In this document: piece after piece, positions 37,172 through 46,377 of the stretch
Position numbering within the stretch: the first letter of the stretch is position 1
How the letters are laid out: the number at the start of each line of letters is the position of its first letter
Assembly (NCBI GenBank): GCA_017518735.1
Contig: JAFWTY010000036.1
Location: forward strand, 1-64,000
Length of the DNA stretch: 64,000 nt
From: Lachnospiraceae bacterium
GTDB taxonomy: Bacteria; Bacillota; Clostridia; Lachnospirales; Lachnospiraceae
Reading direction: 5' to 3'
Program-made: the position numbers and the translations under genes
Notes under the pieces: model-generated
Databases searched by the model: none
Told to the model about the DNA's origin: nothing
What the model saw: the letters and a program-made list of their open reading frames with translations, nothing else

Positions 37172-38119
37172 TTAGTCCTCCTTTTTCACATCAAATAACG
37201 CTTCTACAAATGCAGCGGCATCGAATTTCTGAAGATCATCAATCGATTCTCCGACACCGATGAATTTCACGGGAATATGAAGTTCCGACTGGATGGCAAT
37301 TGCAATTCCGCCCTTTGCGGAGCCATCCATCTTCGTAAGTACAATACCGGTAAGCGGAGCTACTGAAGAAAACTCTCTCGCCTGGTTCATGGCATTCTGA
37401 CCGGTTGTTGCATCGAGAACGATTAAATTCTCACGATGCGCATTCGGAAACTCTCTTTCGATAATACGATTCATCTTGGAAAGTTCTTCCATTAAGTTCT
37501 TTTTGTTATGCAGTCTTCCGGCTGTATCAATTAACAGAATATCTGCATTTTTGGCCTTTGCGGATTTCACGGAGTCATAAACGACAGCTGCGGGATCTGC
37601 TCCTTCATGTGCCGAAACCATCTCCACGCCGGCTCTGTGAGCCCATTCTTCCAACTGTTCTGTTGCTGCTGCGCGGAAGGTATCCGCTGCTGAAATAATG
37701 ACTCTTTTTCCCTGAGCCTTTAATTTGGAAGCCAGTTTTCCGATGGTCGTGGTCTTTCCGACACCGTTGACACCGATTACCATCACAATGGACTGTTCTT
37801 CCTCAAAACGATATTCGCATTCATCTACCTTCATCTGCTCATAAATGCTTTGAATCAAAAGTTCTTTGCATTCTTCGGGCTTATGAATTCTCTTTTCGAT
37901 GACATCATCTTTGAGGCGTTCCATGATCTGCGTCGTCGCATTTACACCGATATCGCCCATGATCAGAGCCTCTTCAAGCTCTTCATAGAATTCATCATCT
38001 ATTTTTTCGGCACTTCCGAAAACCAGATCGACATTGTATATGAAATTCTTTCTGGTTTTGGAAAGACCTTCTTTTAATCTGGCAAAAAAGCCTTTCTTTT
38101 CTTTAATCTCTTCCGGCAT
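37172..38119 (-). CDS. ftsY: SRP receptor FtsY (315 aa)
   Basis: Membrane-associated GTPase that docks the SRP-ribosome complex at the translocon. It has GVNGVGKTTTIGKLA, DTFRAAATEQL, DTAGR and TKMDGSAKGG. The N-terminal acidic region is short. It follows smc by 15 bases and is followed after 3 bases by the MIF-like gene. Confidence 0.97.
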   Translation of the reverse strand: MPEEIKEKKGFFARLKEGLSKTRKNFIYNVDLVFGSAEKIDDEFYEELEEALIMGDIGVNATTQIMERLKDDVIEKRIHKPEECKELLIQSIYEQMKVDECEYRFEEEQSIVMVIGVNGVGKTTTIGKLASKLKAQGKRVIISAADTFRAAATEQLEEWAHRAGVEMVSAHEGADPAAVVYDSVKSAKAKNADILLIDTAGRLHNKKNLMEELSKMNRIIEREFPNAHRENLIVLDATTGQNAMNQAREFSSVAPLTGIVLTKMDGSAKGGIAIAIQSELHIPVKFIGVGESIDDLQKFDAAAFVEALFDVKKED

Positions 38120-38134
38120 ATTCCCAATCTTTCT

Positions 38135-41100
38135 TTAATTATCTAATTTGTCGTCTATCAGATCGACGGATACCAGCGCGGAGACACCCTTCTCCTGCAT
38201 TGTAATACCATAGAGTCTGTCGGTACGTCTCATCGTACCTCTTCTGTGTGTGATGACGATGAACTGGGTGTCTTTCGTCATCTTATTCAGATAGGATGCA
38301 AAACGCTCTACGTTACTTTCGTCCAAAGCTGCCTCAATCTCGTCAAGCAGACAGAACGGTGAAGGTTTCAGATTCTGGATCGCAAAAAGCAATGAAATCG
38401 CGGTTAACGCTTTTTCACCACCGGATAACTGCATCATATTCTGAAGTTTCTTTCCGGGCGGTTGCGCGATAATACGAATTCCCGCTTCCAGAATATCCTC
38501 GTCGTCCATAAGTTCCAGCGAACCTTTACCACCGCCGAACAGTTCTTTGAATACTTTATCGAATTCGGATGCAATCTTACCGAACTGTTCCCTGAATTGC
38601 TTACGCATGGATTCATCGAGTTCTTCAATGATCTTAACAAGCGTCTTCTCTGCTTCTACCAAATCATCATGCTGAGTTGTTAAGAAGGTATGTCTTTCGG
38701 ATACATTGCGATATTCTTCGATCGCACCGACATTGACATCACCGAGTTTGCGAATAACATCCTTTACGGAATTTACCTGGCGTTTTAAGGCCGGAAGATC
38801 CGTCATGGTTTCATCGCGAAGTTCGGTTGCATCTCGAAGAGTGATCTCGTATTCCTGCCACATGTAGGAAGTCTGATAAGACAGAGCCTCTTCCATTTTT
38901 TCTTTCTGAGTATTCAGACGGAATAATTCTTTGTCGAGTCCGGAGATCAGATCGGTAATCTTTTCTCTTTCCGTAAAGAATTCTTTCTGCTTCGTGGATA
39001 ATTCCTCTTTGGTCTTAACTTTTTCAGCAAGGGAAATCTGTGTTTCCGTCTGCGTGGAATGAGAAGCTTCGATTGTCTTTTCTATTTCAATAATATCGTT
39101 CTTCTTATTCTCGATTTCTTCACCGGAAGTAATGAAATTCTCGGTCAGTTCTTCTTTTTCTTTGGTAAGAACACTGAGTTCTTCGCCCACACGTGTAAAG
39201 TTCTGATTCGAGAAATCCTGCTTCTGAACCAGTTTGGAAAGTTCCAGATCCAAACCGGAAACGATGTTTAATTTCTCGGTTTCGTTTTCACGAAGCTCTT
39301 CCAAAACAACCTGTTCGGATTTTACTTTTTCGTTTTCGCAGCTTTCCAGGGAAAGATTATCCTGTAACTTTGTATCGAATTCCTTCTTTTCATTCTCAAT
39401 GGCGGAAAGATCCGTTTTGATATCCGCAATGTCCTTGCGAATCGTATCGAAGTCTTTCGTTACATCAGACATCTTTTCTTTTGCCTGATTTACGGAAATT
39501 CTTGCGGTATTTAAGCGAAGCATACCTTCCTGACATTCCAGTTTCATACGTTCGTTCTCAAGACGAACCTGATTCCTTCTGGCTTTGCAATCCGCAATTG
39601 CCTTATCGCATTCTTCCACTTCCTTGGCAGTCTTTTCGACTAAAGACTTTAATTCTTCCATCTCTCTTCTTCTGCTTAAGAGATTGGAATTGTTCTTGAA
39701 ATTACCACCGCTGATGGCACCGCCGGGAACAAGAAGTTCTCCTTCGATTGTAACCATACGAATGCCGTAGTCGAATTTCTTTGCGATTTTAAGAGCATTG
39801 TCAACGGTATCGACAACTACGATACGACCAAGCATTGCTCTGGATACATCTTTGTATTTGTCTTCCTGCGTAACCAAATCACAGGCCATGCCGATGACAC
39901 CTTTTTCGGTAAGACATTCGGGATTCTTGAATTCCTGAGGATGCGTAATCGTGGTCAACGGAAGGAAGGTTGCACGACCGAGACGATTGTCTTTCAGATA
40001 CTGAATCATCTTCTTTGCGGTATTCTCATCATCGGTAACGATATTCTGAATATTGCCGCCCAGTGCGGTCTCGATAGCAACTTCATACTTCTTGTCTACT
40101 TTGATAATATCGGCAACAACACCAAAAATACCTTTTTCTTCTTCCTTCTTTTCCATTACCTTTTTGATGGTATTGGAATAACCTTCGTATCGAACGGTTA
40201 AATCGGAAATGGTATCGTATTTGGATTTTTGCTGATGATAAAGAGCCTGTTTCTCGCGAAGTTTTTCGTCCAGAGAAGTAAGTTCCACACGAAGCGCATC
40301 AATCTCTTCTTCAAGTTTGATCTGCGCAAAACGTTTATTCTCTACTTCATCATTGACGCGTTTGAATTCCTCCTCTAAGGAAGTGATGATATCGGATTGT
40401 TCCTCTTCTTTGGATTTTACGGTAAGAAGTTTCGCATTCAGTTCGGACAACTGAATGTTTTTTTGCTCCGTCATCGTATTCAAACGTTCCGCACCGGCTT
40501 TGATGCTTCCGCGCTCGCTTAAGAGTTCGATAATTAAACTCTTGCTCTTTTCGATACTGAAATTAACCGTTTCGATCTGTTTCTGAACGGAAATGAGTTC
40601 TTCGTTTGCCTTCTCTTTTTCGAGTTTTTTGGCAAGGGTATCTTTATCGATTCCTTCTTTTTCAAGATGGATCGTATTCTTTTCTTCTTCTTTTGCAAGA
40701 ATCTGAGCATCCACAGCCTCGATTCTGGACTGCATATGCTCCTTATTTCCTTCCGCGGATTTAATCTGCTCCTTCAATAAGGAAATCTGGCCTTCGAGTT
40801 TTTCTCTGGTCACATCGAATCCCGCAAGGGAATTTCTGGCTTCTTCAATCTCTTTTTCAAGCGTCTCGAGAGTTGTTTGAAGTTCCTCGTATTCGGCTTT
40901 CAAGGTTTCATTACGATGATTTGCACTGTCCAAATCATTCTGTGCAATGATTCTTTTCTTTTCGGACTCTTCCAGATTTGTACGAAGCTTCTCGGTCTCA
41001 AGCAGGAAGATATTTACATCGAGTTTTTTCTGTTCTTCTTTTCTCTTTAAGTAAACCTTCGCCTTTTCGGCCTGTTTTTCCAAAGGTCCGATCTGGTTGT

Positions 41101-41695
41101 TTAATTCAGCAAGAATATCGTTTACACGAAGCAGGTTTGCGCGTTCCGATTCGAGTTTCTTGGTCGCTTCCACCTTTCTTCTTTTAAACTTTACAATACC
41201 GGCTGCTTCATCAAAAAGTTCACGGCGGTCTTCCGGCTTGGAAGAAAGAATCAGATCAATCTGGCCCTGGCCGATAATGGAATAACCTTCTTTACCGATA
41301 CCGGTATCATAGAATAATTCATTGACGTCCTTTAATCTACAGGGCGTACCGTTTAAGAGATATTCGCTTTCGCCGGAACGATAAATACGTCTTGCAACCG
41401 TTACTTCTTCGTAATCAATTGCAAGGGAATGATCGGAATTATCAAGAGTAATTGCTACATATGCGCTTCCGACTGGCTTACGAAGCTCCGTACCCGAAAA
41501 AATAACATCCTGCATAGATGCACCACGAAGCTGTTTGATCCTCTGTTCGCCGAGTACCCAGCGAACCGCATCCGCAACATTACTCTTTCCGGATCCGTTC
41601 GGTCCGACGATACCGGTGATACCATTTTCAAAATCAAAAACTATTTTATTGGCAAAGGATTTAAATCCCTGAACTTCAATACTTTTTAAATACAT
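38135..41695 (-). CDS. smc: Chromosome segregation ATPase SMC (1186 aa)
   Basis: Condensin core that organises and segregates the chromosome with ScpA/ScpB. Walker A is GPNGSGKSN near residue 32; coiled coil arms run about 165-500 and 670-1010; the hinge lies between (GIFGVVADIIKV region to about 640). The C-terminal half carries the signature LSGGEKALTAISLLFAI and Walker B FCLLDEIEAALDE. Full length for the family. It lies between rnc (21 bases) and ftsY. Confidence 0.97.
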   Translation of the reverse strand: MYLKSIEVQGFKSFANKIVFDFENGITGIVGPNGSGKSNVADAVRWVLGEQRIKQLRGASMQDVIFSGTELRKPVGSAYVAITLDNSDHSLAIDYEEVTVARRIYRSGESEYLLNGTPCRLKDVNELFYDTGIGKEGYSIIGQGQIDLILSSKPEDRRELFDEAAGIVKFKRRKVEATKKLESERANLLRVNDILAELNNQIGPLEKQAEKAKVYLKRKEEQKKLDVNIFLLETEKLRTNLEESEKKRIIAQNDLDSANHRNETLKAEYEELQTTLETLEKEIEEARNSLAGFDVTREKLEGQISLLKEQIKSAEGNKEHMQSRIEAVDAQILAKEEEKNTIHLEKEGIDKDTLAKKLEKEKANEELISVQKQIETVNFSIEKSKSLIIELLSERGSIKAGAERLNTMTEQKNIQLSELNAKLLTVKSKEEEQSDIITSLEEEFKRVNDEVENKRFAQIKLEEEIDALRVELTSLDEKLREKQALYHQQKSKYDTISDLTVRYEGYSNTIKKVMEKKEEEKGIFGVVADIIKVDKKYEVAIETALGGNIQNIVTDDENTAKKMIQYLKDNRLGRATFLPLTTITHPQEFKNPECLTEKGVIGMACDLVTQEDKYKDVSRAMLGRIVVVDTVDNALKIAKKFDYGIRMVTIEGELLVPGGAISGGNFKNNSNLLSRRREMEELKSLVEKTAKEVEECDKAIADCKARRNQVRLENERMKLECQEGMLRLNTARISVNQAKEKMSDVTKDFDTIRKDIADIKTDLSAIENEKKEFDTKLQDNLSLESCENEKVKSEQVVLEELRENETEKLNIVSGLDLELSKLVQKQDFSNQNFTRVGEELSVLTKEKEELTENFITSGEEIENKKNDIIEIEKTIEASHSTQTETQISLAEKVKTKEELSTKQKEFFTEREKITDLISGLDKELFRLNTQKEKMEEALSYQTSYMWQEYEITLRDATELRDETMTDLPALKRQVNSVKDVIRKLGDVNVGAIEEYRNVSERHTFLTTQHDDLVEAEKTLVKIIEELDESMRKQFREQFGKIASEFDKVFKELFGGGKGSLELMDDEDILEAGIRIIAQPPGKKLQNMMQLSGGEKALTAISLLFAIQNLKPSPFCLLDEIEAALDESNVERFASYLNKMTKDTQFIVITHRRGTMRRTDRLYGITMQEKGVSALVSVDLIDDKLDN

Positions 41696-41716
41696 AAATC
41701 TATTGTTCCACCTTGC

Positions 41717-42418
41717 TTATTTCTTTCCGGTAATACCGAGGGATTTCAGCACTTCAAAAGCTGCTTTCTGCTCGGCATTTTTCTTACTGTGACCTTTTTC
41801 CTGAGCAAGCTTTTCTTCATCTATATAAAGGGCCACCGTAAATTCCTTGTCATGTTCCGGACCGTCCTCGGAAACCAGTTCGTACCTTATGGTACGGCCG
41901 GGTGTCTTCTGAATTTCTTCCTGCAGAATGGATTTGCTGTCAACAAATAACGTCCTCTCTCCGATTCCGTCCATAACAAAGCGATAAATATGTTTAACGG
42001 CAGCTTCAAAACCGCCGTCCAAATAGATTGCTCCGATAATTGCTTCAAATACGTCCGAAAGGATCGAATCTCTCTTTCTTCCGCCTGTTGCATCTTCTCC
42101 TTTTCCGAGAAGTACGAATTCGCCTAAATTCAGTTTATTCGCGCAAAAAGCCAGCGCAGGTTCGCAAACCATGGATGCTCTTGTTTTGGATAATTCTCCT
42201 TCCGGCATGGAAGGATATTCCTTATAGAGATATTCACTCATAACAAGTTCCAAAACCGCGTCTCCAAGATACTCCAGTCGCTGGTAATGTTCCCATTTAT
42301 TGATTTTTCGTTCGTTCATATAGGACGGATGTGTCAAGCCACTGACCAATAACGAAGAATCCTTGAACTTGTAATCAATCCGGTCTTCCAGTTTTTCCAC
42401 AAGATCACTTGTTTCCAT
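41717..42418 (-). CDS. rnc: Ribonuclease III (233 aa)
   Basis: Double-strand-specific endoribonuclease for rRNA and regulatory RNA processing. The nuclease signature RLEYLGDAVLELVMSEYL is intact, with Glu and Asp metal ligands, and the C-terminal dsRNA-binding domain includes GHSKKNAEQKAAFEVL. Its start overlaps the end of acpP by 14 bases in another frame, so translation is coupled. Confidence 0.96.
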   Translation of the reverse strand: METSDLVEKLEDRIDYKFKDSSLLVSGLTHPSYMNERKINKWEHYQRLEYLGDAVLELVMSEYLYKEYPSMPEGELSKTRASMVCEPALAFCANKLNLGEFVLLGKGEDATGGRKRDSILSDVFEAIIGAIYLDGGFEAAVKHIYRFVMDGIGERTLFVDSKSILQEEIQKTPGRTIRYELVSEDGPEHDKEFTVALYIDEEKLAQEKGHSKKNAEQKAAFEVLKSLGITGKK

Positions 42419-42650
42419 TTTTGCCCTCTGCTTTCCGGATCAACTCAACCGCCTCTCCGACTGTGGAAATCTTCTTAATGTCTTCTACATCAAGAGAGAT
42501 GTTTAATTCGTCTTCCACATAGATTACAATCTGATATACATCAAGCGAATCGGCTCCCAAATCGCCTAAAAATGTAGTATTTTCATTTATTTCACCGGGA
42601 TATACTTTAAGCACATCCACAATGGCATCTTTTAAAAGATCAAATTCCAT
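42405..42650 (-). CDS. acpP: Acyl carrier protein (81 aa)
   Basis: Carries growing acyl chains on 4'-phosphopantetheine attached at Ser35 in LGADSLDVYQ. Length and acidity are typical, with a slightly basic end (EGKNGNK). It lies between plsX and rnc, the classic Firmicute fatty-acid/RNA order, overlapping rnc by 14 bases. Confidence 0.96.
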   Translation of the reverse strand: MEFDLLKDAIVDVLKVYPGEINENTTFLGDLGADSLDVYQIVIYVEDELNISLDVEDIKKISTVGEAVELIRKAEGKNGNK

Positions 42651-42679
42651 TTTAAACCCCTTAGTAAGTATAGATATGC

Positions 42680-43693
42680 TTATTCCGCTGTCTCAGCCAA
42701 AAGACTTTCTTTGATTTTTTCATTGATATTGGATTCGCAGAAACGAATGCACTGACGGATTGCAGCTTTGCATTCCAGACGAGTGGAATTACCGTGCATC
42801 TTAACCACGAGACCCTTTAATCCGAGAAGAGGTGCTCCTCCCTGATCCGCAGCCGTATAGGCCAGTAAGGTTTTCTTCAAAGAAGGCTTGATCAACGCTC
42901 CGCCGATCTTACCGCGAACGGACGACATAAGACCTTCTTTAATAACCTGTACCAACGCTGAAGCCGTACCTTCGTATAATTTCAAAATGACATTTCCGAC
43001 AAAGGCATCACAGACCATGACATCAACCGCACCATGAGGAATATCTCTCGCTTCCACGGAACCTACAAAGTTGATATCCTTGCATTCCTTTAACAAAGGA
43101 AAAGTTTCCTTAACAAGTGCATTTCCCTTTTCTTCTTCGGCTCCGATGTTTACAATACCGACCGTAGGGTTTTCCACGCCCAAAAATTCCTTCATATACA
43201 CGGAACCCATCTTCGCATACTGAACCAGCTGAGAAGGTTTGGAATCCACATTTGCACCGCAGTCAACCAGGATGGAGAAACCTTTGGTGGTAGGGAAACA
43301 GGGAGCAAGGGGAGGTCTTTCCACGCCTTTGATTCGTCCAACAATTACCTGTCCGCCAACCAGAACGGCTCCGGTATTACCACCGGATACAAAACAGTCA
43401 CATTCTCCGCTACGTACCAAATTCATACCGCGAACAATGGAAGAATCTTTCTTGGAACGGATGGCATTTACGGGTGGTTCCGCCATTTCGATTACTTCCG
43501 TAGTCGGAATAACCGTCAAACGGCTTTGATCATATTTTTGGTCTTTCAATACTTCACGAATGGCATTTTCATCTCCCAGAACAGAGATGCTCACCTGTTC
43601 AAACTCATTTACGGCATCCACGGCACCAAGTACAATTTCGGAAGGTGCGTTGTCGCCGCCCATACCATCCAGGGCAATCTTAATCATTTCCAT
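42680..43693 (-). CDS. plsX: Phosphate acyltransferase PlsX (337 aa)
   Basis: Makes acyl-phosphate from acyl-ACP and phosphate; PlsY (at 19634-20533) uses it to acylate glycerol-3-phosphate. Start motif IKIALDGMGGDNAPSEIVLGAV, and VSGGNTGAVLVGG and NIGAEEEKGN are family blocks. ATG 43693 has AAAGGA at good spacing. It heads the plsX-acpP-rnc-smc-ftsY operon under a clear promoter. Confidence 0.96.
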   Translation of the reverse strand: MEMIKIALDGMGGDNAPSEIVLGAVDAVNEFEQVSISVLGDENAIREVLKDQKYDQSRLTVIPTTEVIEMAEPPVNAIRSKKDSSIVRGMNLVRSGECDCFVSGGNTGAVLVGGQVIVGRIKGVERPPLAPCFPTTKGFSILVDCGANVDSKPSQLVQYAKMGSVYMKEFLGVENPTVGIVNIGAEEEKGNALVKETFPLLKECKDINFVGSVEARDIPHGAVDVMVCDAFVGNVILKLYEGTASALVQVIKEGLMSSVRGKIGGALIKPSLKKTLLAYTAADQGGAPLLGLKGLVVKMHGNSTRLECKAAIRQCIRFCESNINEKIKESLLAETAE

Positions 43694-43771
43694 TTATAAT
43701 CCTTTCACAGCCCCAAAAAATGTTTCACGAAAACGATTTTGGGCATAATTTCCCTATTTACACACCCATAT

Positions 43772-43800
43772 ACTATACTAAAAAATCGGCTAAAAATCAA
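43772..43800 (-). promoter_or_regulatory. Sigma-A promoter of plsX-acpP-rnc-smc-ftsY
   Basis: TTGATT (43795-43800), 17-base spacer, TATAGT (43772-43777), with a leader of about 70 bases. It faces the rpmF promoter; their -35 boxes are about 28 bases apart. Confidence 0.75.
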
Positions 43801-43801
43801 G

Positions 43802-43821
43802 AAGTACGCAAAATGCGTAAA
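43802..43821. promoter_or_regulatory. Candidate operator, copy 1 (between divergent promoters)
   Basis: A TACGCA-AAA-TGCGTA dyad within a 20-base unit sits between the plsX and rpmF -35 boxes. The unit is repeated with 15 of 20 matches 61 bases downstream. A regulator bound here could affect both promoters. No factor is identified. Confidence 0.45.
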
Positions 43822-43828
43822 AAATTCA

Positions 43829-43858
43829 TTGACAAAACTTCCTAACCTTGTATATAAT
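43829..43858 (+). promoter_or_regulatory. Sigma-A promoter of rpmF
   Basis: TTGACA (43829-43834), 18-base spacer, TATAAT (43853-43858) with an upstream TG extension near it. Transcription should begin near 43865. Confidence 0.85.
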
Positions 43859-43862
43859 CGAT

Positions 43863-43882
43863 AAGTACGACAATTACGTTAA
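43863..43882. promoter_or_regulatory. Candidate operator, copy 2 (rpmF start region)
   Basis: This 20-base unit starting AAGTACG and ending CGTTAA matches the copy at 43802-43821 in 15 of 20 positions and overlaps the predicted rpmF transcription start. Confidence 0.4.
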
Positions 43883-43909
43883 TTATCTGTGAATTGGAGG
43901 TGTATCAAG

Positions 43910-44092
43910 ATGTCTATTTGTCCTAAGAATAAATCTTCCAAAGGAAGAAGAGATAAAAGAAGAGCAAATTGGAAAATGGCTGCTCCTACTTTGGTAAAAT
44001 GCAGCAAGTGCGGAGCATTGACAGTTCCTCACAGAGTTTGCAAAGCTTGCGGTACTTATAACAAAAAAGAAGTCATCAAGACCGAAGATTAA
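43910..44092 (+). CDS. rpmF: 50S ribosomal protein L32 (60 aa)
   Basis: Large-subunit protein with a C-terminal zinc ribbon: CSKCG near residues 29-33 and CKACG near 43-47. The N-terminus ICPKNKSSKGRRDKRRANWK is family-typical. ATG 43910 has GGAGG nine bases upstream. In most Firmicutes rpmF is next to yceD (DUF177) and co-directional with plsX; here it is divergent and no yceD is present. It ends in a clear terminator. Confidence 0.95.
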   Translation: MSICPKNKSSKGRRDKRRANWKMAAPTLVKCSKCGALTVPHRVCKACGTYNKKEVIKTED

Positions 44093-44111
44093 TTTGCATG
44101 AAACATACAGA

Positions 44112-44138
44112 AAGATCGCCAATCGGCGATCTTTTTTA
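44112..44138 (+). terminator. rpmF terminator
   Basis: Stem AAGATCGCC (44112-44120) with GGCGATCTT, loop AATC, then T-run at 44132-44137. It starts 20 bases after the rpmF stop. Confidence 0.88.
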
Positions 44139-44188
44139 TTGCCTTCCCTCTTCTGTCTTATCCACTTTCATGGATCAAAACAATAAAT

Positions 44189-44221
44189 AACCCTCCCTGC
44201 CGTTATCCGGTAAGGAGGGTT
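44189..44221 (-). terminator. pta terminator
   Basis: AACCCTCC (44189-44196) pairs with GGAGGGTT (44214-44221). On the minus strand it follows the pta stop and leads into a moderately T-rich tail. It could work for both strands. Confidence 0.6.
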
Positions 44222-44251
44222 TTCTTATTCTTCTATTATACGAACCAGCTA

Positions 44252-45256
44252 TTATTCAGCCTGAGCCTGAACTACGGTGATTGCGATAACACCAACGATA
44301 TCTTCTGCAGAGCATCCGCGAGAAAGATCGTTAACGGGTTTTGCAATACCCTGAAGGATAGGTCCGTAAGCATCAGCCTTAGCAAGACGCTGTACAATCT
44401 TGTATGCGATGTTTCCTGCGTCGAGGTTCGGGAAGATCAGAACGTTAGCCTTACCTGCAACATCGGAGTTGGGAGCTTTGGACTTTGCAACTGCGGGAAC
44501 AATTGCAGCGTCAAGCTGGAACTCTCCGTCTACTACAAGGTTCGGATACTGCTCTTTTGCAAGGCGGGTAGCTTCTACCATCTTGTCTACCAACGGATGT
44601 CTTGCGGAACCAACGGTGGAATGGCTGAGCATCGCACAAACGGGATCTGCGCCAACGAGCTGTTTAAAGCTCTGTGCGGAAGAATCTGCGATTGCAGCAA
44701 GTTCATCGGGAGTAGGATCCTGATTCAAACCGCTGTCTGCAAAAATGAAGGTACCATTCGCACCGTATTCGCAGTTGGGAACGTCCATTACGAAGAATGC
44801 GGAAACAAGCTTGCAGCCTGCTTTTGTCTTAAGGATCTGTAAGGAAGGACGAAGGGTGTCTGCTGTGGAATGGCAAGCACCAGCAACAAGTCCGTCAGCA
44901 TCTCCTGCCTTCAACATAACGATACCGAAGGTAATGGTGTTGGTAAGAAGGATTTCTCTTGCTTCTTCCGGAGTCATTCCTTTTGCTTTTCTGGTGATGT
45001 ATAAAAGCTGAACATAATCTTCCAGCTTCTCATAGGTTGCAGGATCTACGATTTTTGCACCGGAGATATCTACACCTGTAGCCTTAACATGCTCGTCAAT
45101 TTCTGCCTGGGAACCGATTAAGATTAAGTCTGCAATGCCCTCTTTCATAGCCTGCTCTGCAGCATAATAGGTTCTGTCATCCATGGTTTCGGGAAGAAGA
45201 ATCGTTTTCTTTCCCAATTTTGCTTTTTCTTTAATGTGTTCAACAAATGATCCCAT
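44252..45256 (-). CDS. pta: Phosphate acetyltransferase (334 aa)
   Basis: Interconverts acetyl-CoA and acetyl-phosphate, the first step of acetate formation with ATP gain. The sequence opens with IKEKAKLGKKTILLPETMDDRT and contains GLVAGACHSTADTLRPSLQI and the C-terminal GIAKPVNDLSRGCS block of the family. It has a short 334-residue form without the N-terminal regulatory domain. AAAGGAGAG precedes the ATG. Acetate kinase, its usual neighbour, is not in this window. Confidence 0.95.
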   Translation of the reverse strand: MGSFVEHIKEKAKLGKKTILLPETMDDRTYYAAEQAMKEGIADLILIGSQAEIDEHVKATGVDISGAKIVDPATYEKLEDYVQLLYITRKAKGMTPEEAREILLTNTITFGIVMLKAGDADGLVAGACHSTADTLRPSLQILKTKAGCKLVSAFFVMDVPNCEYGANGTFIFADSGLNQDPTPDELAAIADSSAQSFKQLVGADPVCAMLSHSTVGSARHPLVDKMVEATRLAKEQYPNLVVDGEFQLDAAIVPAVAKSKAPNSDVAGKANVLIFPNLDAGNIAYKIVQRLAKADAYGPILQGIAKPVNDLSRGCSAEDIVGVIAITVVQAQAE

Positions 45257-45306
45257 TGTCTCTCTCCTTTATATTTATTGGCATTTGCCTTATTCTCAAC
45301 AAATTT

Positions 45307-45334
45307 ATTATAGCATGTATTCCGTTCGGCGCAA
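45307..45334 (-). promoter_or_regulatory. Sigma-A promoter of pta
   Basis: TTGCGC (45329-45334), 16-base spacer, TATAAT (45307-45312). The leader to the ATG at 45256 is about 45 bases. Confidence 0.6.
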
Positions 45335-45349
45335 GGAAGAATTCAAATA

Positions 45350-46375
45350 CTAGAGAATGATCATGGCATCGCCGAAGGAAAAGAAGCGATACTTCTCTTT
45401 CACGGCTTCTTCATATGCATTCAAAACATTTTTCCTTCCGGCCAGTGCGGAAACCAGCATGATCAGGGTCGATTCCGGCAGATGAAAATTCGTAATCAAA
45501 CCGTCTAGCACCTTGAATTTATATCCGGGATAGATAAAAATCTCCGTATTTTCACACTTTGGATATACTTTTCCTGTTTCATCGGATGCACTTTCTATCG
45601 TTCTGCAGGAAGTCGTACCGACACAGATTACCCTTCCGCCACGCTCCTTACAAGCATTAATTCGATTGGCGGCATCTTCACTCACTTCATAATACTCGGA
45701 ATGCATGTGATGATCGAGAATGTTTTCTTCCTTAACAGGACGAAATGTTCCAAGACCCACATGAAGGGTGACAAAAACGATATCCACCCCCATAACCTTA
45801 ATCTCTTCGAGCAATTCGGGTGTAAAATGTAACCCTGCCGTCGGAGCGGCTGCGGATCCTTCGTATTTCGCGTAAACCGTCTGATAACGGTTTTTGTCCT
45901 GAAGTTTATGCGTAATATAGGGAGGAAGCGGCATTTCACCAAAAGAATCCAGAAGTTCTTCCCAGATGCCTTCGTATTCGAAATGAACAAGTCTCTTGCC
46001 CTCTTCTGCAATTCCGACAATCTCAGCCTTCAGTTTTCCTTCGCCGAAGGAAAAACGCATTCCTTCACGGGCTTTCTTTCCGGGTTTTACCAGAGTTTCC
46101 CAGACATCACCATCCAGTCTCTTCAAAAGAAGAAACTCAACAACGGCTCCCGTACCTTCTTTTGTACCAAAAAGTCTGGCCGGAATTACCTTCGTATTAT
46201 TCAATACAAGGCAGTCTCCGGCTTTGAGAAAGTCCGGTACCTCTTTGAAGATGTGATGTTCATAGGCACCGGTATCCTTATTCAAATATAAAAGTCTGGA
46301 TGAACTACGATCCTCCAGCGGATCCTGCGCAATCAATTCTTGCGGAAGTTCATAGTAAAAGTCAGATTTATTCAT
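45350..46375 (-). CDS. queA: S-adenosylmethionine:tRNA ribosyltransferase-isomerase QueA (341 aa)
   Basis: Penultimate step of queuosine synthesis, adding an epoxyqueuosine-forming ribosyl group from SAM to the wobble base of tRNAs reading NAY codons. Family blocks: [58 protein letters not shown] and [13 protein letters not shown]. Length is normal. It starts 2 bases after the aminopeptidase gene and precedes pta, with its own leader unclear. Confidence 0.96.
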   Translation of the reverse strand: MNKSDFYYELPQELIAQDPLEDRSSSRLLYLNKDTGAYEHHIFKEVPDFLKAGDCLVLNNTKVIPARLFGTKEGTGAVVEFLLLKRLDGDVWETLVKPGKKAREGMRFSFGEGKLKAEIVGIAEEGKRLVHFEYEGIWEELLDSFGEMPLPPYITHKLQDKNRYQTVYAKYEGSAAAPTAGLHFTPELLEEIKVMGVDIVFVTLHVGLGTFRPVKEENILDHHMHSEYYEVSEDAANRINACKERGGRVICVGTTSCRTIESASDETGKVYPKCENTEIFIYPGYKFKVLDGLITNFHLPESTLIMLVSALAGRKNVLNAYEEAVKEKYRFFSFGDAMIIL

Positions 46376-46377
46376 AA

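Noticed and set aside
43883..44122. Minus-strand open frame across rpmF
   Set aside because: It is antisense to L32, which has strong family signature, promoter and terminator.
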